Positions 1-9,001 of a DNA stretch of 64,000 nucleotides are shown here, piece by piece. The first letter of the stretch is position 1. Every line of letters begins with the position of its first letter. The stretch is from NCBI RefSeq assembly GCF_000807675.2, contig NZ_CP019962.1, positions 682,001 to 746,000 of the forward strand, in the 5' to 3' direction. The translations under genes were made by a program, and so were the position numbers. The stretch comes from Eubacterium limosum (GTDB lineage Bacteria; Bacillota; Clostridia; Eubacteriales; Eubacteriaceae). A model generated the notes under the pieces. The model saw only the letters and a program-made list of their open reading frames with translations. It ran no database searches and was not told the DNA's origin.

Positions 1-295
1 TTTCCATGATAGCGATCAAAGCGGAATCCTGATCGGACATTTCCACGATGATAGCTGGAATGGTTTCCTCCCCTGCCACTTTGCTGGCTCTCAGCCGACG
101 TTCACCAGAAACAAGTTCATAAAATTCCTCACTGATCTTCCGAACCTGGATAGGCTGAATGACACCAAAGGATTTAATGGATTCCGCCAGTTCAGTAATC
201 GCAGAATCTTCAAAATGTTTTCTTGGTTGATTTGGATTTGGAAGGATTTTATCAACTGGTATCTGTTCAACATTTGATTCAATAATACTCTTCAT
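1..295 (-). CDS. ParB/Noc-family DNA-binding protein (N-terminal part, runs off the window)
   Basis: The reading frame opens at an ATG (complement of 293-295) with AGGAGA seven bases upstream and stays open to the window edge, giving the first 98 residues. Seen: a ParB N-terminal domain with the motif PNPNQPRKHF at about residues 20-29 and the CTP-binding box GERRLRA at about residues 66-72. Members clamp DNA at parS (ParB/Spo0J) or at Noc sites and act in chromosome segregation or nucleoid occlusion. Lying next to rsmG favours Noc, but the adjacent site is a perfect parS. The HTH and C-terminal domains are outside the window, so ParB and Noc cannot be told apart here. Confidence 0.9.
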   Translation of the reverse strand, partial: MKSIIESNVEQIPVDKILPNPNQPRKHFEDSAITELAESIKSFGVIQPIQVRKISEEFYELVSGERRLRASKVAGEETIPAIIVEMSDQDSALIAIME

Positions 296-327
296 TTGAT
301 TATCTCCTACATGTGTTTCATATGATA

Positions 328-343
328 TGTTTCACGTGAAACA
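328..343. promoter_or_regulatory. parS centromere site
   Basis: The sequence TGTTTCACGTGAAACA is a perfect 16-bp palindrome and equals the bacterial parS consensus bound by ParB. It lies in the short gap between rsmG and the ParB/Noc gene, about 7 kb from oriC, as expected for an origin-proximal centromere. A degenerate neighbour sharing the left arm TGTTTCA lies at 314-329. Confidence 0.93.
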
Positions 344-345
344 TC

Positions 346-1065
346 TTAACCCGGAAAAGGTTCCCTCTTAATTTTACCAAAGGCTCTCGGAAACCTCTCC
401 GGTGTGTTTTTAACTTTATCAACTAATATTATAACATGAACCAAGTCCCTTTGCAGTAACAAACAGGATTCTATTCCGGTTATTTTTCCGCCAAGGACCT
501 TAATGGCTTTTTCTCCGTCATCCATCTCTTCCAGATAATTTTTTCCCTTAAGAGCAATAAACTGGCCACCTTTTTTTGCCAAGGGCAGACATAGCTCAGA
601 AAGCAAACATAAGTTCGCTACCGCGCGGGAGACAATACAATCATAGCCCTCCCGGTAGGCAGGGTCTTTTCCAAACTCCTCAGCCCTGCCGTGAAGAAAT
701 TCCACATTTTTTATTCCGATCTCGCGACAGATATTCTCAATAACCTTCAGCTTTTTGCCGGTTGCATCCATCATGGTGATCTCTGCTTCCGGCATCATAA
801 TAGCAAGAGGTACACCTGGAAATCCGCCGCCCGTACCTATGTCTAAAATTGATTTCGCATCTCTATGAATAAATTTCAAACAGGTAAGGGAATCAATCAG
901 GTGCTTTTCAATAAACTCATCCACATCCGTAATGCGGGTCACATTGATCTTTTCATTCATAATAAGCAGCTTTTCCATATAAAGAATCATCAGCCGGCTT
1001 TGTTCTTCGTCAATGGCAATGCCGCATTTTTTGCCGGCATCCATCAGCTTTTCTATATTACTCAT
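346..1065 (-). CDS. rsmG: 16S rRNA (guanine-527-N7)-methyltransferase RsmG
   Basis: A cytosolic SAM-dependent methyltransferase that puts m7G527 in 16S rRNA. The SAM-binding motif [10 protein letters not shown] is visible near residue 75, and the 239-residue length is typical. A longer in-frame start exists upstream, but the ATG at 1065 is chosen because it has GGAGG at good spacing and begins with the family-typical MSNIEKL. The start overlaps the end of mnmG by 8 bp, so the two are translationally coupled. It follows mnmE-mnmG as in most Firmicute origin regions. Confidence 0.95.
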   Translation of the reverse strand: MSNIEKLMDAGKKCGIAIDEEQSRLMILYMEKLLIMNEKINVTRITDVDEFIEKHLIDSLTCLKFIHRDAKSILDIGTGGGFPGVPLAIMMPEAEITMMDATGKKLKVIENICREIGIKNVEFLHGRAEEFGKDPAYREGYDCIVSRAVANLCLLSELCLPLAKKGGQFIALKGKNYLEEMDDGEKAIKVLGGKITGIESCLLLQRDLVHVIILVDKVKNTPERFPRAFGKIKREPFPG

Positions 1066-2959
1066 TTTCTTCTTCCTCCACCGGCGCCTGTCTGCGGTTC
1101 TGCTCCAGATAAATAAGCAGTACAGATAAATCTGCAGGAGATACACCCGAAATACGCGAAGCCTGTCCCATGGATTTTGGCTGAATATCCGTCAATTTCT
1201 CAACGGCCTCAAGACGAAGACCCCCGATGGCAGTGTAGTCAATATTTTCTGGTATCAGCTTTTTTTCCATTTTCTTAAACTGTTCCACCTGAGCAATCTG
1301 TTTTTTAATGTAGCCGTCATATTTAATCTGAACCTCTACCTGTTCACACACAGCGTCAGAAAGCGCCTGACGCTCAGGGTCAAGCTCTGCGGTATTGGCA
1401 TAGCCTACCTCTGGCCTACGGATAAGCTCTGCCAGAGTAACGCCGCTTTTAATGGGTGAACTTCCAATATCTTCGAGTACCTTATTAGTATGTTCACCTG
1501 GTTTAATCATTAACCGGGTTAACCTTTCCTTTTCCTGCTCAACTGCTGCTTTTTTGTGAAGAAAAGCGGTGTAACGCTCCTCAGAAATCAGGCCAATTTC
1601 ATAGCCAATGGGGGTTAACCGCAGATCTGCGTTATCCTGGCGTAAAAGCAGGCGATACTCTGATCGGGAAGTCATCATACGGTAAGGCTCTTCTGTTCCT
1701 TTGGTAATAATATCATCAATCAAAACGCCAATATAGGCCTGTGAGCGGTCAAGAACAACCGGCTCCTTACCTTCGATGGCACGCACCGCATTGACACCGG
1801 CGATAAGCCCCTGGGCTGCCGCCTCCTCGTAACCGGAAGTCCCGTTGATCTGTCCTCCGAAGAAAAGCCCCTTAATATCTTTAGATTCAAGACTGGCCTT
1901 TAACCGTGTGGGATAAATACAGTCGTACTCAATGGCATAGGCTGAGCGCATAAATTCGACCTTTTCCATTCCCGGAACCGTACGGTAAAGAGCGATCTGC
2001 ACGTCCTCAGGAAGGCAGGAGGACATCCCCTGAACATAGACTTCGTTTGTGTGCAGGCCCTCAGGCTCCATAAAAATCTGATGCTGGGGTTTATCCGCGA
2101 AACGCATGACCTTCGTCTCAATGGATGGGCAGTAGCGCGGGCCAACTCCGACGACATCACCGGTATACAGCGGTGACCGCTCCATATTTTCATTGATAAT
2201 CCGATGGGTTTCCTCGTTGGTGTAGGTCAGATAGCAGGGTACCTGGTCAATCTCAATTTTCTCCGTCTCAAAGGAAAAAGGGACGATCTTTTCATCACCA
2301 TTCTGAATCTGCATTTTAGAGTAATCCACGGTTTTAGCATCCACACGGGCAGGCGTTCCTGTTTTAAAGCGCTGCAGCTCAATCCCCTGCTTAAGAAGGC
2401 TGTCAGACAGCTGCATGGCCGGAAAAAGCCCGTTAGGCCCGCCGTCATACTGGACCTCACCGATAAAGATTTTTCCTTTAAGGTAAGTACCAGTACAGAT
2501 AACGCAGGCTTTGCACTGATAAACCGCCCCGGTCTGCACTTCTACTCCGGTGATCCTTCCGTCCTCCACAACAATACGGGTAGCTTCCTGCTGCTTTAAC
2601 AACAGATGCTCCTGATTCTCAATCACTTCTTTCATCCGGAACTGGTAGGCCTTTTTATCTGCCTGCGCCCGTAAAGAATGAACCGCCGGCCCTTTTCCTG
2701 TGTTCAGCATCCGGCACTGGATCATGGTAGCGTCGATATTTTTTCCCATCTCGCCGCCCAGAGCATCAATCTCACGTACAAGATGCCCCTTACCTGTTCC
2801 CCCGATGGATGGGTTGCAGGGCATCATGGCAACAGAATCCAGATTGATGGTTAATAATAAGGTTTCAAAGCCCAAACGCGCCGCTGCCAGAGCCGCTTCT
2901 GCACCGGCGTGTCCGGCGCCGATGACGACAACGTCAAAACTTCCTCCCTGATAGTTCAT
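1058..2959 (-). CDS. mnmG: tRNA uridine-5-carboxymethylaminomethyl modification enzyme MnmG (GidA)
   Basis: FAD-dependent partner of MnmE. Together they install the carboxymethylaminomethyl or aminomethyl group on wobble U34 of some tRNAs. The N-terminal dinucleotide-binding motif [17 protein letters not shown] covers residues 14-30, and the family signatures [13 protein letters not shown] and YCPSIETKV are present. At 633 residues it is full length, with the C-terminal helical domain that binds MnmE and tRNA. It lies 9 bp after mnmE and overlaps rsmG, forming one leftward operon. Confidence 0.97.
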   Translation of the reverse strand: MNYQGGSFDVVVIGAGHAGAEAALAAARLGFETLLLTINLDSVAMMPCNPSIGGTGKGHLVREIDALGGEMGKNIDATMIQCRMLNTGKGPAVHSLRAQADKKAYQFRMKEVIENQEHLLLKQQEATRIVVEDGRITGVEVQTGAVYQCKACVICTGTYLKGKIFIGEVQYDGGPNGLFPAMQLSDSLLKQGIELQRFKTGTPARVDAKTVDYSKMQIQNGDEKIVPFSFETEKIEIDQVPCYLTYTNEETHRIINENMERSPLYTGDVVGVGPRYCPSIETKVMRFADKPQHQIFMEPEGLHTNEVYVQGMSSCLPEDVQIALYRTVPGMEKVEFMRSAYAIEYDCIYPTRLKASLESKDIKGLFFGGQINGTSGYEEAAAQGLIAGVNAVRAIEGKEPVVLDRSQAYIGVLIDDIITKGTEEPYRMMTSRSEYRLLLRQDNADLRLTPIGYEIGLISEERYTAFLHKKAAVEQEKERLTRLMIKPGEHTNKVLEDIGSSPIKSGVTLAELIRRPEVGYANTAELDPERQALSDAVCEQVEVQIKYDGYIKKQIAQVEQFKKMEKKLIPENIDYTAIGGLRLEAVEKLTDIQPKSMGQASRISGVSPADLSVLLIYLEQNRRQAPVEEEENE

Positions 2960-2968
2960 AGTATTCCT

Positions 2969-4345
2969 CTACTTTCCAATACAAAAATTCTTAAATATCT
3001 GATTGATAATATCCGAACCCACCGAACGCCCTGTAATTTCACGGATCTTTTCAAGCCCGTCCTTAATATCAATAGAGACGAGCTCCAGCGGCATTCCCAT
3101 ATCGATGGTTCCGAGAGCGTTTTTCAGGCAGCCCATGGCTTCCTCCAGCAAGTGGACGTGGCGTACATTGTTGACAATATAGTCTGCCTCCTGATCGACA
3201 GAACCACCCATGACCATTTCAAGCATTTTATCCTTAAGCGCTTCGACGCCTTTATCTTCTTTTAAAGACAGAGGCATCCATCCATCCGGCACATCGCGAG
3301 TCTCCATCATACTGTCTGTCTTATTAGCAATAAAAATGGTTTTTGAAGAGTCCAGCTCTTCAATAAGTGTCTTTTCCTCTTCAGAGAAGGGACGGCTGAG
3401 GTCTGTCATAAACAGAATAAGGTTCGTATTTTTAATGAGCTGACGGGATTTCTCCACACCGATCTGCTCAACCAGGTTGTCCGTTTCGCGGATACCAGCG
3501 GTATCGATGATTTTAAAGGGAATCCCACCGATGTTGATATATTCCTCAATGATGTCACGGGTGGTTCCCGGAATCTCTGTGACAATGGCCTTGTTTTCCA
3601 TCAAAAGGGTATTGAGCAGGGAGGATTTTCCAACATTAGGCTCTCCAAGAATCGCGGTGGTGATCCCCTCGCGATAAATTTTCCCAGTCTCCGACGCCTT
3701 AAGTAACGCATCCACCATGTCCATGGCCTGCTGAATATGGTCATTGAGATAAGCTGTGGTCACTTCCTCAATATCGTATTCCGGATAATCAATGTTCGCT
3801 TCCACATTTGCCATGACATCAATGAGCAGGTCGTCGATGGCAGTCAGCCGCTGAGAAAGCTTTCCTTCAAGCTGTCCAACGGAATACTCCAGGCTCTTTT
3901 CAGTTTTAGCAGAGATAATGTCCATGACTGCCTCGGCCTGGGCCAGATCCAGACGTCCGTTTAAAAAGGCGCGCTTGGTAAACTCACCTGGCTCTGCCAG
4001 ACGTGCGCCAGAGCGGATGACTGCGTCCAAAATTCTTTTCAGTGACACAATACCCCCGTGGCAGTTAATCTCCACCACATCCTCCGCTGTGTAGGAAAAT
4101 GGCCCTTTCATTTTTGAGACCAGAACCTCGTCGATGATCTTTCCATCCTCAGGCTCAAGGATATTGCCATAAAGCAGCTTGTGGGATTCTGCACCCTCCA
4201 CGGTTTTACCAGCATGATTTACAAAAATCCGGGTGACAATATCTACTGCTTCCGGTCCGCTGACGCGTATAATGCCAATGCCCGCACCGCCAAGTCCAGT
4301 GGCGACCGCTGCGATGGTATCTTCATTTAATAATGCTTCGTTCAT
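2969..4345 (-). CDS. mnmE: tRNA modification GTPase MnmE (TrmE)
   Basis: Potassium-activated GTPase that binds 5-formyl-THF and works with MnmG on U34 of tRNA. The N-terminal tetrahydrofolate domain begins at the start. The G domain shows GEPNVGKSS (P-loop), DTAG and NKTD, and the chain ends in the family-specific FCIGK, whose cysteine is conserved. An upstream in-frame ATG at 4372 would add nine residues. The ATG at 4345 is preferred because AAGGAAA sits eight bases before it and the result, 458 residues, matches family length. Confidence 0.96.
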   Translation of the reverse strand: MNEALLNEDTIAAVATGLGGAGIGIIRVSGPEAVDIVTRIFVNHAGKTVEGAESHKLLYGNILEPEDGKIIDEVLVSKMKGPFSYTAEDVVEINCHGGIVSLKRILDAVIRSGARLAEPGEFTKRAFLNGRLDLAQAEAVMDIISAKTEKSLEYSVGQLEGKLSQRLTAIDDLLIDVMANVEANIDYPEYDIEEVTTAYLNDHIQQAMDMVDALLKASETGKIYREGITTAILGEPNVGKSSLLNTLLMENKAIVTEIPGTTRDIIEEYINIGGIPFKIIDTAGIRETDNLVEQIGVEKSRQLIKNTNLILFMTDLSRPFSEEEKTLIEELDSSKTIFIANKTDSMMETRDVPDGWMPLSLKEDKGVEALKDKMLEMVMGGSVDQEADYIVNNVRHVHLLEEAMGCLKNALGTIDMGMPLELVSIDIKDGLEKIREITGRSVGSDIINQIFKNFCIGK

Positions 4346-4433
4346 TTTTATTTCCTTTACTCGTTTTAACAATTAACAATAAATAATTTCAAAAATTGTT
4401 CATTGGTAATGGCTAATGAAGGCCTTAATTCAC

Positions 4434-4471
4434 AAAAAACACTTTAATTCTATGAGAATCAAAGTGTTTTT
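4434..4471 (-). terminator. Rho-independent terminator of the rpmH-jag operon
   Basis: An 11-bp stem (4435-4445 with 4461-4471, core ACACTTT/AAAGTGT), whose loop region can also pair internally, is followed in the leftward direction by a run of six T. It lies between jag and mnmE and separates the two leftward operons. The rest of the gap (4346-4433) is AT-rich with short ACAATTAACAAT-like repeats and no gene. Confidence 0.8.
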
Positions 4472-4525
4472 CCATAACATTATAGCATAGTTTTTTAAAT
4501 AAACCTATAACAGTGCTTTCTTACC

Positions 4526-5152
4526 TTACTTATCTTTTAACTGGATAACGACGTGACGGTAAGGCTCATCACCCTCGCTGAAGGTAAAAACCTTGTCGCT
4601 GTTCTGAAGCTTTGCGTGGATGATTCGTCTTTCAGACGGATTCATGGGCTCCAGAGACATTTTCTTGCCATAACGCACTGCCTTTGAAGCCATTTTTTCA
4701 GCCAGCGCTTCCAATGTTTTCTGGCGCTTACTGCGGTAATTTTCCGTATCCAAAACCACACGGATGTATTTTTCACCAGAACGGTTAACCACCAGGCTTA
4801 CCAGATACTGAAGGGAATCCAGCGTCTGGCCGCGGCGGCCGATCAGAATGCCCATATCCTTTCCCTCAAGCTCAACATGAAGCACATCGTCTTCCAAATG
4901 TGAGGTGATAGTACATGGAATATTCATGGCATCCAGCATTTCGCCCAGGAAAACCTCTGCCTTTTTACCTGCGTTGTTTAAAACAGTGACTTCGACAACC
5001 GCTTCTTTTTTTCCAAAGATACCAAAAACTCCGGATTCCGGTACCTGAACGACGTTGGTTTCCACCTCGTCCAGCGTTACTCCCAATTCTTTTAAACCTG
5101 CATTAATGGCATCTTCAATGGTTTTTCCTTTACCAACTACCATTTTATTCAT
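4526..5152 (-). CDS. jag: RNA-binding protein KhpB/Jag (Jag-N, KH and R3H domains)
   Basis: The 208-residue protein has an N-terminal Jag domain (residues about 4-55, with the VPESGVFGIFGKKEA motif), a KH domain with the IGRRGQTLDSLQYL nucleic-acid loop (about 108-121), and a C-terminal R3H domain (NPSERRIIH, residues about 170-178). KhpB partners with KhpA in RNA binding and affects cell division and elongation in Firmicutes. It is the last gene of rpmH-rnpA-yidD-yidC-jag, the usual order. The ATG at 5152 has AAGGAG seven bases upstream. Confidence 0.95.
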   Translation of the reverse strand: MNKMVVGKGKTIEDAINAGLKELGVTLDEVETNVVQVPESGVFGIFGKKEAVVEVTVLNNAGKKAEVFLGEMLDAMNIPCTITSHLEDDVLHVELEGKDMGILIGRRGQTLDSLQYLVSLVVNRSGEKYIRVVLDTENYRSKRQKTLEALAEKMASKAVRYGKKMSLEPMNPSERRIIHAKLQNSDKVFTFSEGDEPYRHVVIQLKDK

Positions 5153-5214
5153 GATTCTTCTCCTTAGCAGATATCCTGACTCCGGCCAGGGACCAGAGCC
5201 TCATTCCCATAATC

Positions 5215-6138
5215 CTATTCTTTTTCTGGCTCGTTGCCCGAATTATCCTGTCCAGGAATTTTTGTGATCGTCTGGCGTTTTACCTTTTTGCTTGAAGCCG
5301 GTCTTGTTAAAGGCTTTTTGTCGGTCGGCTCTTCCTTCTTTTTCACTGGCTTACCGGATTGAGCCGCCATCGCTTCTGCTCTGGCTTCACTCTGCTGCTT
5401 GCGCTCTTCCTTTTTCTTTTTGATCTCTTCGCGTTTTGCCTCTTCGACACGCTTTTCAGCTTCGCGCGGATCAATCTTTTTAGCAGGCTTGCGCAGCATA
5501 ACGAACTGCTGGACAAAAGTAAAGACGTTCTGAACCACCCAGTACAGCGCAACACCAGCCGGCATACCGATTGCTGCGAAACCGATAAAGATCGGCATAA
5601 TGTAAAGCATCATGTTCTGGGTTTTCTCAGCAGATGGATCCATGGTTCCCTTCTGAACAGACATGGTAAACTTCTGTGTAATAAAGGTAAAGACCACACA
5701 AAGGATTGGCAGAATGTACCACGGGTCCGGGTTCCCTAAATCAGGAATCCATAGAAACTGCTGGCTGATAGCTGAAACGTCGCCGTTAGTAAACACCCAT
5801 TTTCCAGGATCTCTCAAAGCTCCAAATAAAGCGTAAATAATAGGCAGCTGGATCAGGAGCGGAAGACATCCAGCCATTGGGCTGACGTTGTACAGCTTGT
5901 ACAGCTTCATTGTTTCCTGATTAAGCTTTTCGGGATTATTTTTATACTTTTTCTGCAGCTTCTGCAGTTCAGGCTGTAACGCCTGCATTTCTCTCATGGA
6001 TTTTGTCTGCTTGATGTTCAGTGGTAAAATACAAAATTTTACCAGAATGGTAAACAGAATGACGGCAACACCGTAATTCTGAACAAAATTATAGATTTGG
6101 AACAGTACAAACCCAAATGCCTGATATAAAATATGCAT
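5215..6138 (-). CDS. yidC: Membrane protein insertase YidC/Oxa1
   Basis: Inserts proteins into the cytoplasmic membrane, alone or with SecYEG. Seen: hydrophobic segments at about residues 18-40, 90-112, 130-160 and 178-215 and the family motif KMYKLY-like KLYKLYNVSPMAGCLPLLIQLP around residue 80. The C-terminal third is a long Lys/Glu-rich tail (about 220-307), which in Gram-positive YidC proteins contacts the ribosome. No lipobox is present, unlike the longer SpoIIIJ forms of bacilli. The start has AAAGGAG six bases upstream. Confidence 0.95.
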   Translation of the reverse strand: MHILYQAFGFVLFQIYNFVQNYGVAVILFTILVKFCILPLNIKQTKSMREMQALQPELQKLQKKYKNNPEKLNQETMKLYKLYNVSPMAGCLPLLIQLPIIYALFGALRDPGKWVFTNGDVSAISQQFLWIPDLGNPDPWYILPILCVVFTFITQKFTMSVQKGTMDPSAEKTQNMMLYIMPIFIGFAAIGMPAGVALYWVVQNVFTFVQQFVMLRKPAKKIDPREAEKRVEEAKREEIKKKKEERKQQSEARAEAMAAQSGKPVKKKEEPTDKKPLTRPASSKKVKRQTITKIPGQDNSGNEPEKE

Positions 6139-6171
6139 GCAATAGCTCCTTTAAAATTTCCCCTAAAATTT

Positions 6172-6384
6172 TCAGGGGAGCGGATCATAGCCTCCCGGAT
6201 GAAAGGGATGGCATTTTAAAATTCTTTTGGTACCGAGGAACAGTCCTTTAAATATACCGTACTTTAGCACGGCCTGGTAGCAATACTCTGAACAGGTTGG
6301 TAAAAATCGACACGAATGCGGCAAACAAGGCGAAATATAATGCTGGTAACCGCGTATCAATTTTAAAATAAACCTTTTAATCAT
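6172..6384 (-). CDS. yidD: Membrane protein insertion efficiency factor YidD
   Basis: A 70-residue membrane-associated protein that helps YidC-dependent insertion. The family signature is clear: YQHYISPCLPHSCRFLPTCS, then a conserved YCYQAV, and CHPFHPGGYDPLP at the end. Its start overlaps the end of rnpA by 8 bp, as in most Firmicutes, so translation is coupled. Confidence 0.95.
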   Translation of the reverse strand: MIKRFILKLIRGYQHYISPCLPHSCRFLPTCSEYCYQAVLKYGIFKGLFLGTKRILKCHPFHPGGYDPLP

Positions 6385-6727
6385 GATCCTGCCTCATAAG
6401 ATTCTTCTTATAAAATAAATGCTTTAAAGATTTTTCGATAACCGGATATTTTTCATCTTTACAGCTGGCTTTGGCAATTATTACTAAATCATATCCCAGT
6501 GCAAACTGATTTTCATTAAGCCTGTAGGCTTCCTTGAGCTGTCTCCTTATACGGTTGCGCACAACCGCGCGGTTGGAAACTTTTTTGCTCACTATGATAC
6601 CCAGACGATTGGTATCTTTCCCATTTTTTAAATAATGCATCACAAGATTACGATTGCCAAAGACCTTCCCTTTTTGGTACACAAGCTTAAAGTCTTTCTG
6701 CTTTTTTAATGTACAAATTTTTGCCAA
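6377..6727 (-). CDS. rnpA: Ribonuclease P protein component
   Basis: Protein subunit of RNase P, which matures tRNA 5' ends. The RNR signature is present (NRAVVRNRIRRQLKEAYR), as is the N-terminal LKKQKDFKLVYQKGK. An ATG at 6745 would give 122 residues, but it sits almost on the AGGAG that best serves the TTG at 6727. The TTG start gives 116 residues, the usual family length, and is preferred. Overlaps yidD. Confidence 0.93.
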   Translation of the reverse strand: MAKICTLKKQKDFKLVYQKGKVFGNRNLVMHYLKNGKDTNRLGIIVSKKVSNRAVVRNRIRRQLKEAYRLNENQFALGYDLVIIAKASCKDEKYPVIEKSLKHLFYKKNLMRQDHD

Positions 6728-6787
6728 AAAGATTACTCCTGACATTGAGTTTTTACCTGATTTACAGGTAAGCCATAGTAAACAAAA

Positions 6788-6812
6788 GACCGTTCAAGAA
6801 GCTTAAACGGTC
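6788..6812 (-). terminator. Hairpin between rpmH and rnpA (attenuator or processing site)
   Basis: GACCGTT (6788-6794) pairs with AACGGTC (6806-6812). Leftward it is followed by TTTTGTTT. It lies directly after the rpmH stop and could lower transcription into rnpA or be a processing stem. The stem is short and the T-run is interrupted, so full termination is doubtful. Confidence 0.45.
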
Positions 6813-6821
6813 CATACAAGT

Positions 6822-6956
6822 CTATGCAGATAATTTTGCTCTACCTTTTGATCTTCTTTTCTTTAAAATTACACGACCACTTGTGGTAGACATTCTTTTT
6901 CTGAAACCATGTTCTTTTTTACGCTGTCTTACTTTTGGTTGAAATGTTCTTTTCAT
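6822..6956 (-). CDS. rpmH: 50S ribosomal protein L34
   Basis: A 44-residue, very basic protein starting [20 protein letters not shown] with the family motif [12 protein letters not shown] and ending KGRAKLSA. It is part of the large ribosomal subunit. It begins at an ATG (complement of 6954-6956) with AGGGGGTG upstream. It is the first gene of the leftward operon beside oriC, the classic position. Confidence 0.97.
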   Translation of the reverse strand: MKRTFQPKVRQRKKEHGFRKRMSTTSGRVILKKRRSKGRAKLSA

Positions 6957-7026
6957 TACGACACCCCCTGACTTTCCGATTTATCATCATTTAGTTTTCA
7001 TAAGCATATTAGACTTTTACTTTAGG

Positions 7027-7055
7027 ATTATATAATTTTGGCTCCTTGTTGTCAA
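7027..7055 (-). promoter_or_regulatory. Sigma-A promoter of the rpmH operon
   Basis: Reading leftward, TTGACA (complement of 7050-7055), a 17-bp spacer, then TATAAT (complement of 7027-7032). Both hexamers are perfect consensus, as expected for a ribosomal-protein/RNase P operon. The start would lie near 7020, giving a leader of about 65 bases. Confidence 0.88.
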
Positions 7056-7145
7056 GAAATTTTCTCAAAAAGGCATCTTTTCCTTTGTTTTTTCATGGCT
7101 TTTTGAATGGTATTTTTTGTCCGAATCTGGTAAAAACCCATTTTT

Positions 7146-7280
7146 TTATCCACAATCTCCTTTAATCTTATTGAATTATCCACAGGACTTTGTTATACTG
7201 TACTATACTGTTAATAAATATCCACACTTTTCCACAGCTTTCGTTTTTTGTTTATTAATCTATGGATAAGCTGTGCACAA
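7146..7280. other. oriC, upstream DnaA-box cluster
   Basis: Between rpmH and dnaA. Two perfect DnaA boxes TTATCCACA lie at 7146-7154 and 7176-7184. One-mismatch boxes lie at 7218-7226 (ATATCCACA), 7228-7236 (TTTTCCACA) and, inverted, 7261-7269 (TATGGATAA). A TGTGCACAA palindrome-like box at 7272-7280 recurs near 7385. From about 7320 to 7380 the sequence is strongly AT-rich. This is the first half of the bipartite origin usual in Firmicutes. Confidence 0.9.
7171..7199 (+). promoter_or_regulatory. dnaA promoter overlapping a DnaA box
   Basis: TTGAAT (7171-7176), a 17-bp spacer, then TATACT (7194-7199). The spacer contains a perfect DnaA box (7176-7184), so DnaA binding would block the promoter. 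This is consistent with the well-known autorepression of dnaA. The leader to the dnaA start is long (about 260 bases). Confidence 0.65.
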
Positions 7281-7465
7281 CTTGATAAAAATCCTAAAAC
7301 CGGCTTGTTTAGGCGGTTTTTCTTGCGGATAAAACCTTATTTTTTTATTAACATTTGTGTTTACAATTAAAATAATTTAACCCCTGTGCACAACTCTGTT
7401 TAATATTTGTGCATAGAATCTTAATTAAAATATCCTAATACTCACAACAAATCGGAGGTTGACCT

Positions 7466-8815
7466 GTGGATGATTCAATTGTAAAAATCTGGGAGAAAGC
7501 GCTGAGCCTTATTAAGGAAGAGATGTCTGAGCTCAGCTACAATACCTGGTTTACGAATACAAAGCCGCTGAAAATGATCGGCGGCACCTTTTATCTTATT
7601 TCGGATAATGATTTTGAACGGGGCATGCTTGAAACCCGCTATAAGGCTTTGATCACCAATGCACTGAGCCAGGTGATGGAACAGGAGTGCAAGGTCCAGA
7701 TCGTTTTATCCGAAAAGGAAGTACCGGATATTGCTGAGCAAAGCGCTCCCATGCCTAAAAACGAGGGGAATTCCAAGCCTTCAAACAACGGCGGCAGCAT
7801 GAATCCCAAGTATACCTTTGAAAAATTCGTCATCGGCGAAAACAACCGCTTTGCCCACGCTGCCTGCGTCGCCGTATCGGAGGCGCCGTCAGAACGCTAC
7901 AATCCCCTTTTTATCTATGGGGGTGTTGGCCTCGGGAAAACCCATCTTATGCAGGCCATTGGAAATTATATTCTCTCCTACGCGCCCACCAAAAAAGTGG
8001 TCTATGTGTCCTGTGAAAAATTCACCAATGAATTCATCGACGCAATCCAGAACCAGAACAACATTGACTTCAGAAATAAATACCGCAACGTAGATATCCT
8101 TCTTATCGATGATATTCAGTTTCTTGCCGGCAAGGACGGAACCCAGGAGGAGTTTTTCCATACCTTTAACGCCCTGCATGAGGAAAACAAACAGATTGTC
8201 ATCAGCTCAGACCGCCCGCCAAAAGAAATTCCAAAGCTGGAGGAACGTCTGCGCTCGCGCTTCGAAATGGGCTTGATCACAGATATCTCTGCTCCGAACT
8301 TTGAAACGCGAATTGCCATCCTGCGCAAAAAAGCTGAATCCTATAAGGAAGAAATTCCAAATGATGTGCTCAGCTTTATCGCGGACAGTATTCACTCAAA
8401 CATCCGGGAACTGGAGGGCGCTTTAACCACAGTGGTCGCCTACTCCAAGCTCCACGGCGAGCCCATCTGCCTGGAAACGGCTAAAGACGCTTTGAAGGAT
8501 ATTTTCAAAGCAAAAGAAAACATTGTCATCAACAGTACCCATATTAAGGAAATGACCGCAAAATATTTCAATGTCACCATTGAGGACATCGACTCCAAAA
8601 AAAGAACGAAAGCCATTTCACTTCCCCGTCAGGTCGCCATGTATCTGACCCGCGATTTAACCGATCTTTCTCTTCCAAAGATCGGCGAAGAATTTGGTGG
8701 CCGCGACCACTCCACCGTCATCCACGCCTGCCAGAAGATCAACGAGGAAATGGAAGCCAACACAGACTTCAAAAACCTAATCATCCGTATACAGAAAGAG
8801 ATTACCGGAAATTGA
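7466..8815 (+). CDS. dnaA: Chromosomal replication initiator protein DnaA
   Basis: Initiates replication by binding DnaA boxes at oriC and melting DNA as an ATP-bound filament. At 449 residues it is full length. Seen: the N-terminal DnaB-interaction domain, a variable linker (about 85-110), an AAA+ domain with Walker [11 protein letters not shown] and Walker B LLIDDIQF, and the domain IV signature [11 protein letters not shown]. The start is GTG at 7466 with CGGAGG seven bases upstream. The TGA stop is also the first base triplet of a repeated element (8813-8950). Confidence 0.98.
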   Translation: MDDSIVKIWEKALSLIKEEMSELSYNTWFTNTKPLKMIGGTFYLISDNDFERGMLETRYKALITNALSQVMEQECKVQIVLSEKEVPDIAEQSAPMPKNEGNSKPSNNGGSMNPKYTFEKFVIGENNRFAHAACVAVSEAPSERYNPLFIYGGVGLGKTHLMQAIGNYILSYAPTKKVVYVSCEKFTNEFIDAIQNQNNIDFRNKYRNVDILLIDDIQFLAGKDGTQEEFFHTFNALHEENKQIVISSDRPPKEIPKLEERLRSRFEMGLITDISAPNFETRIAILRKKAESYKEEIPNDVLSFIADSIHSNIRELEGALTTVVAYSKLHGEPICLETAKDALKDIFKAKENIVINSTHIKEMTAKYFNVTIEDIDSKKRTKAISLPRQVAMYLTRDLTDLSLPKIGEEFGGRDHSTVIHACQKINEEMEANTDFKNLIIRIQKEITGN

Positions 8816-8950
8816 CGCCGAGTCCAAATTTGAAAAAACTTGGCAGAAATCGAAAAAGGAGCGGCAGCTCCTGGGTATTCAGTAACGAGTCTAACGCATT
8901 TTAACAAAAGAATCATCCGAAAGATATTAAAAGATTTTTCAGTTAAAATA
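8813..8950. repeat. Structured intergenic repeat, copy 1 (after dnaA)
   Basis: Begins at the dnaA stop with TGACGCCGAGTCCAAATTT and closely matches 13888-14029 after gyrB. It can fold into three hairpins in order: CCAAATTTG/ACTTGG, AGGAGCGGCAGCTCCT, and a long ATTTTAAC ... GTTAAAAT stem enclosing a smaller one. Stem sequences differ between copies but stay paired, suggesting selection on structure. A spurious reverse-strand ORF runs through it and explains recurring small hypothetical proteins. Function unknown. Confidence 0.75.
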
Positions 8951-9001
8951 CAATCCTTATCTGTTGATAACCCGCTTTTTCTCAACAGAATATGACTCTA
9001 T

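Noticed and set aside
4346-4433. Mobile element remnant upstream of mnmE
   Set aside because: ACAATTAACAAT-like repeats resemble the recF-gyrB element, but arms do not align well enough to call it.
8629-8985. Leftward 118-residue ORF across the dnaA end
   Set aside because: It is produced by the structured repeat. The homologous frame after gyrB arises the same way, so it is not a protein family.
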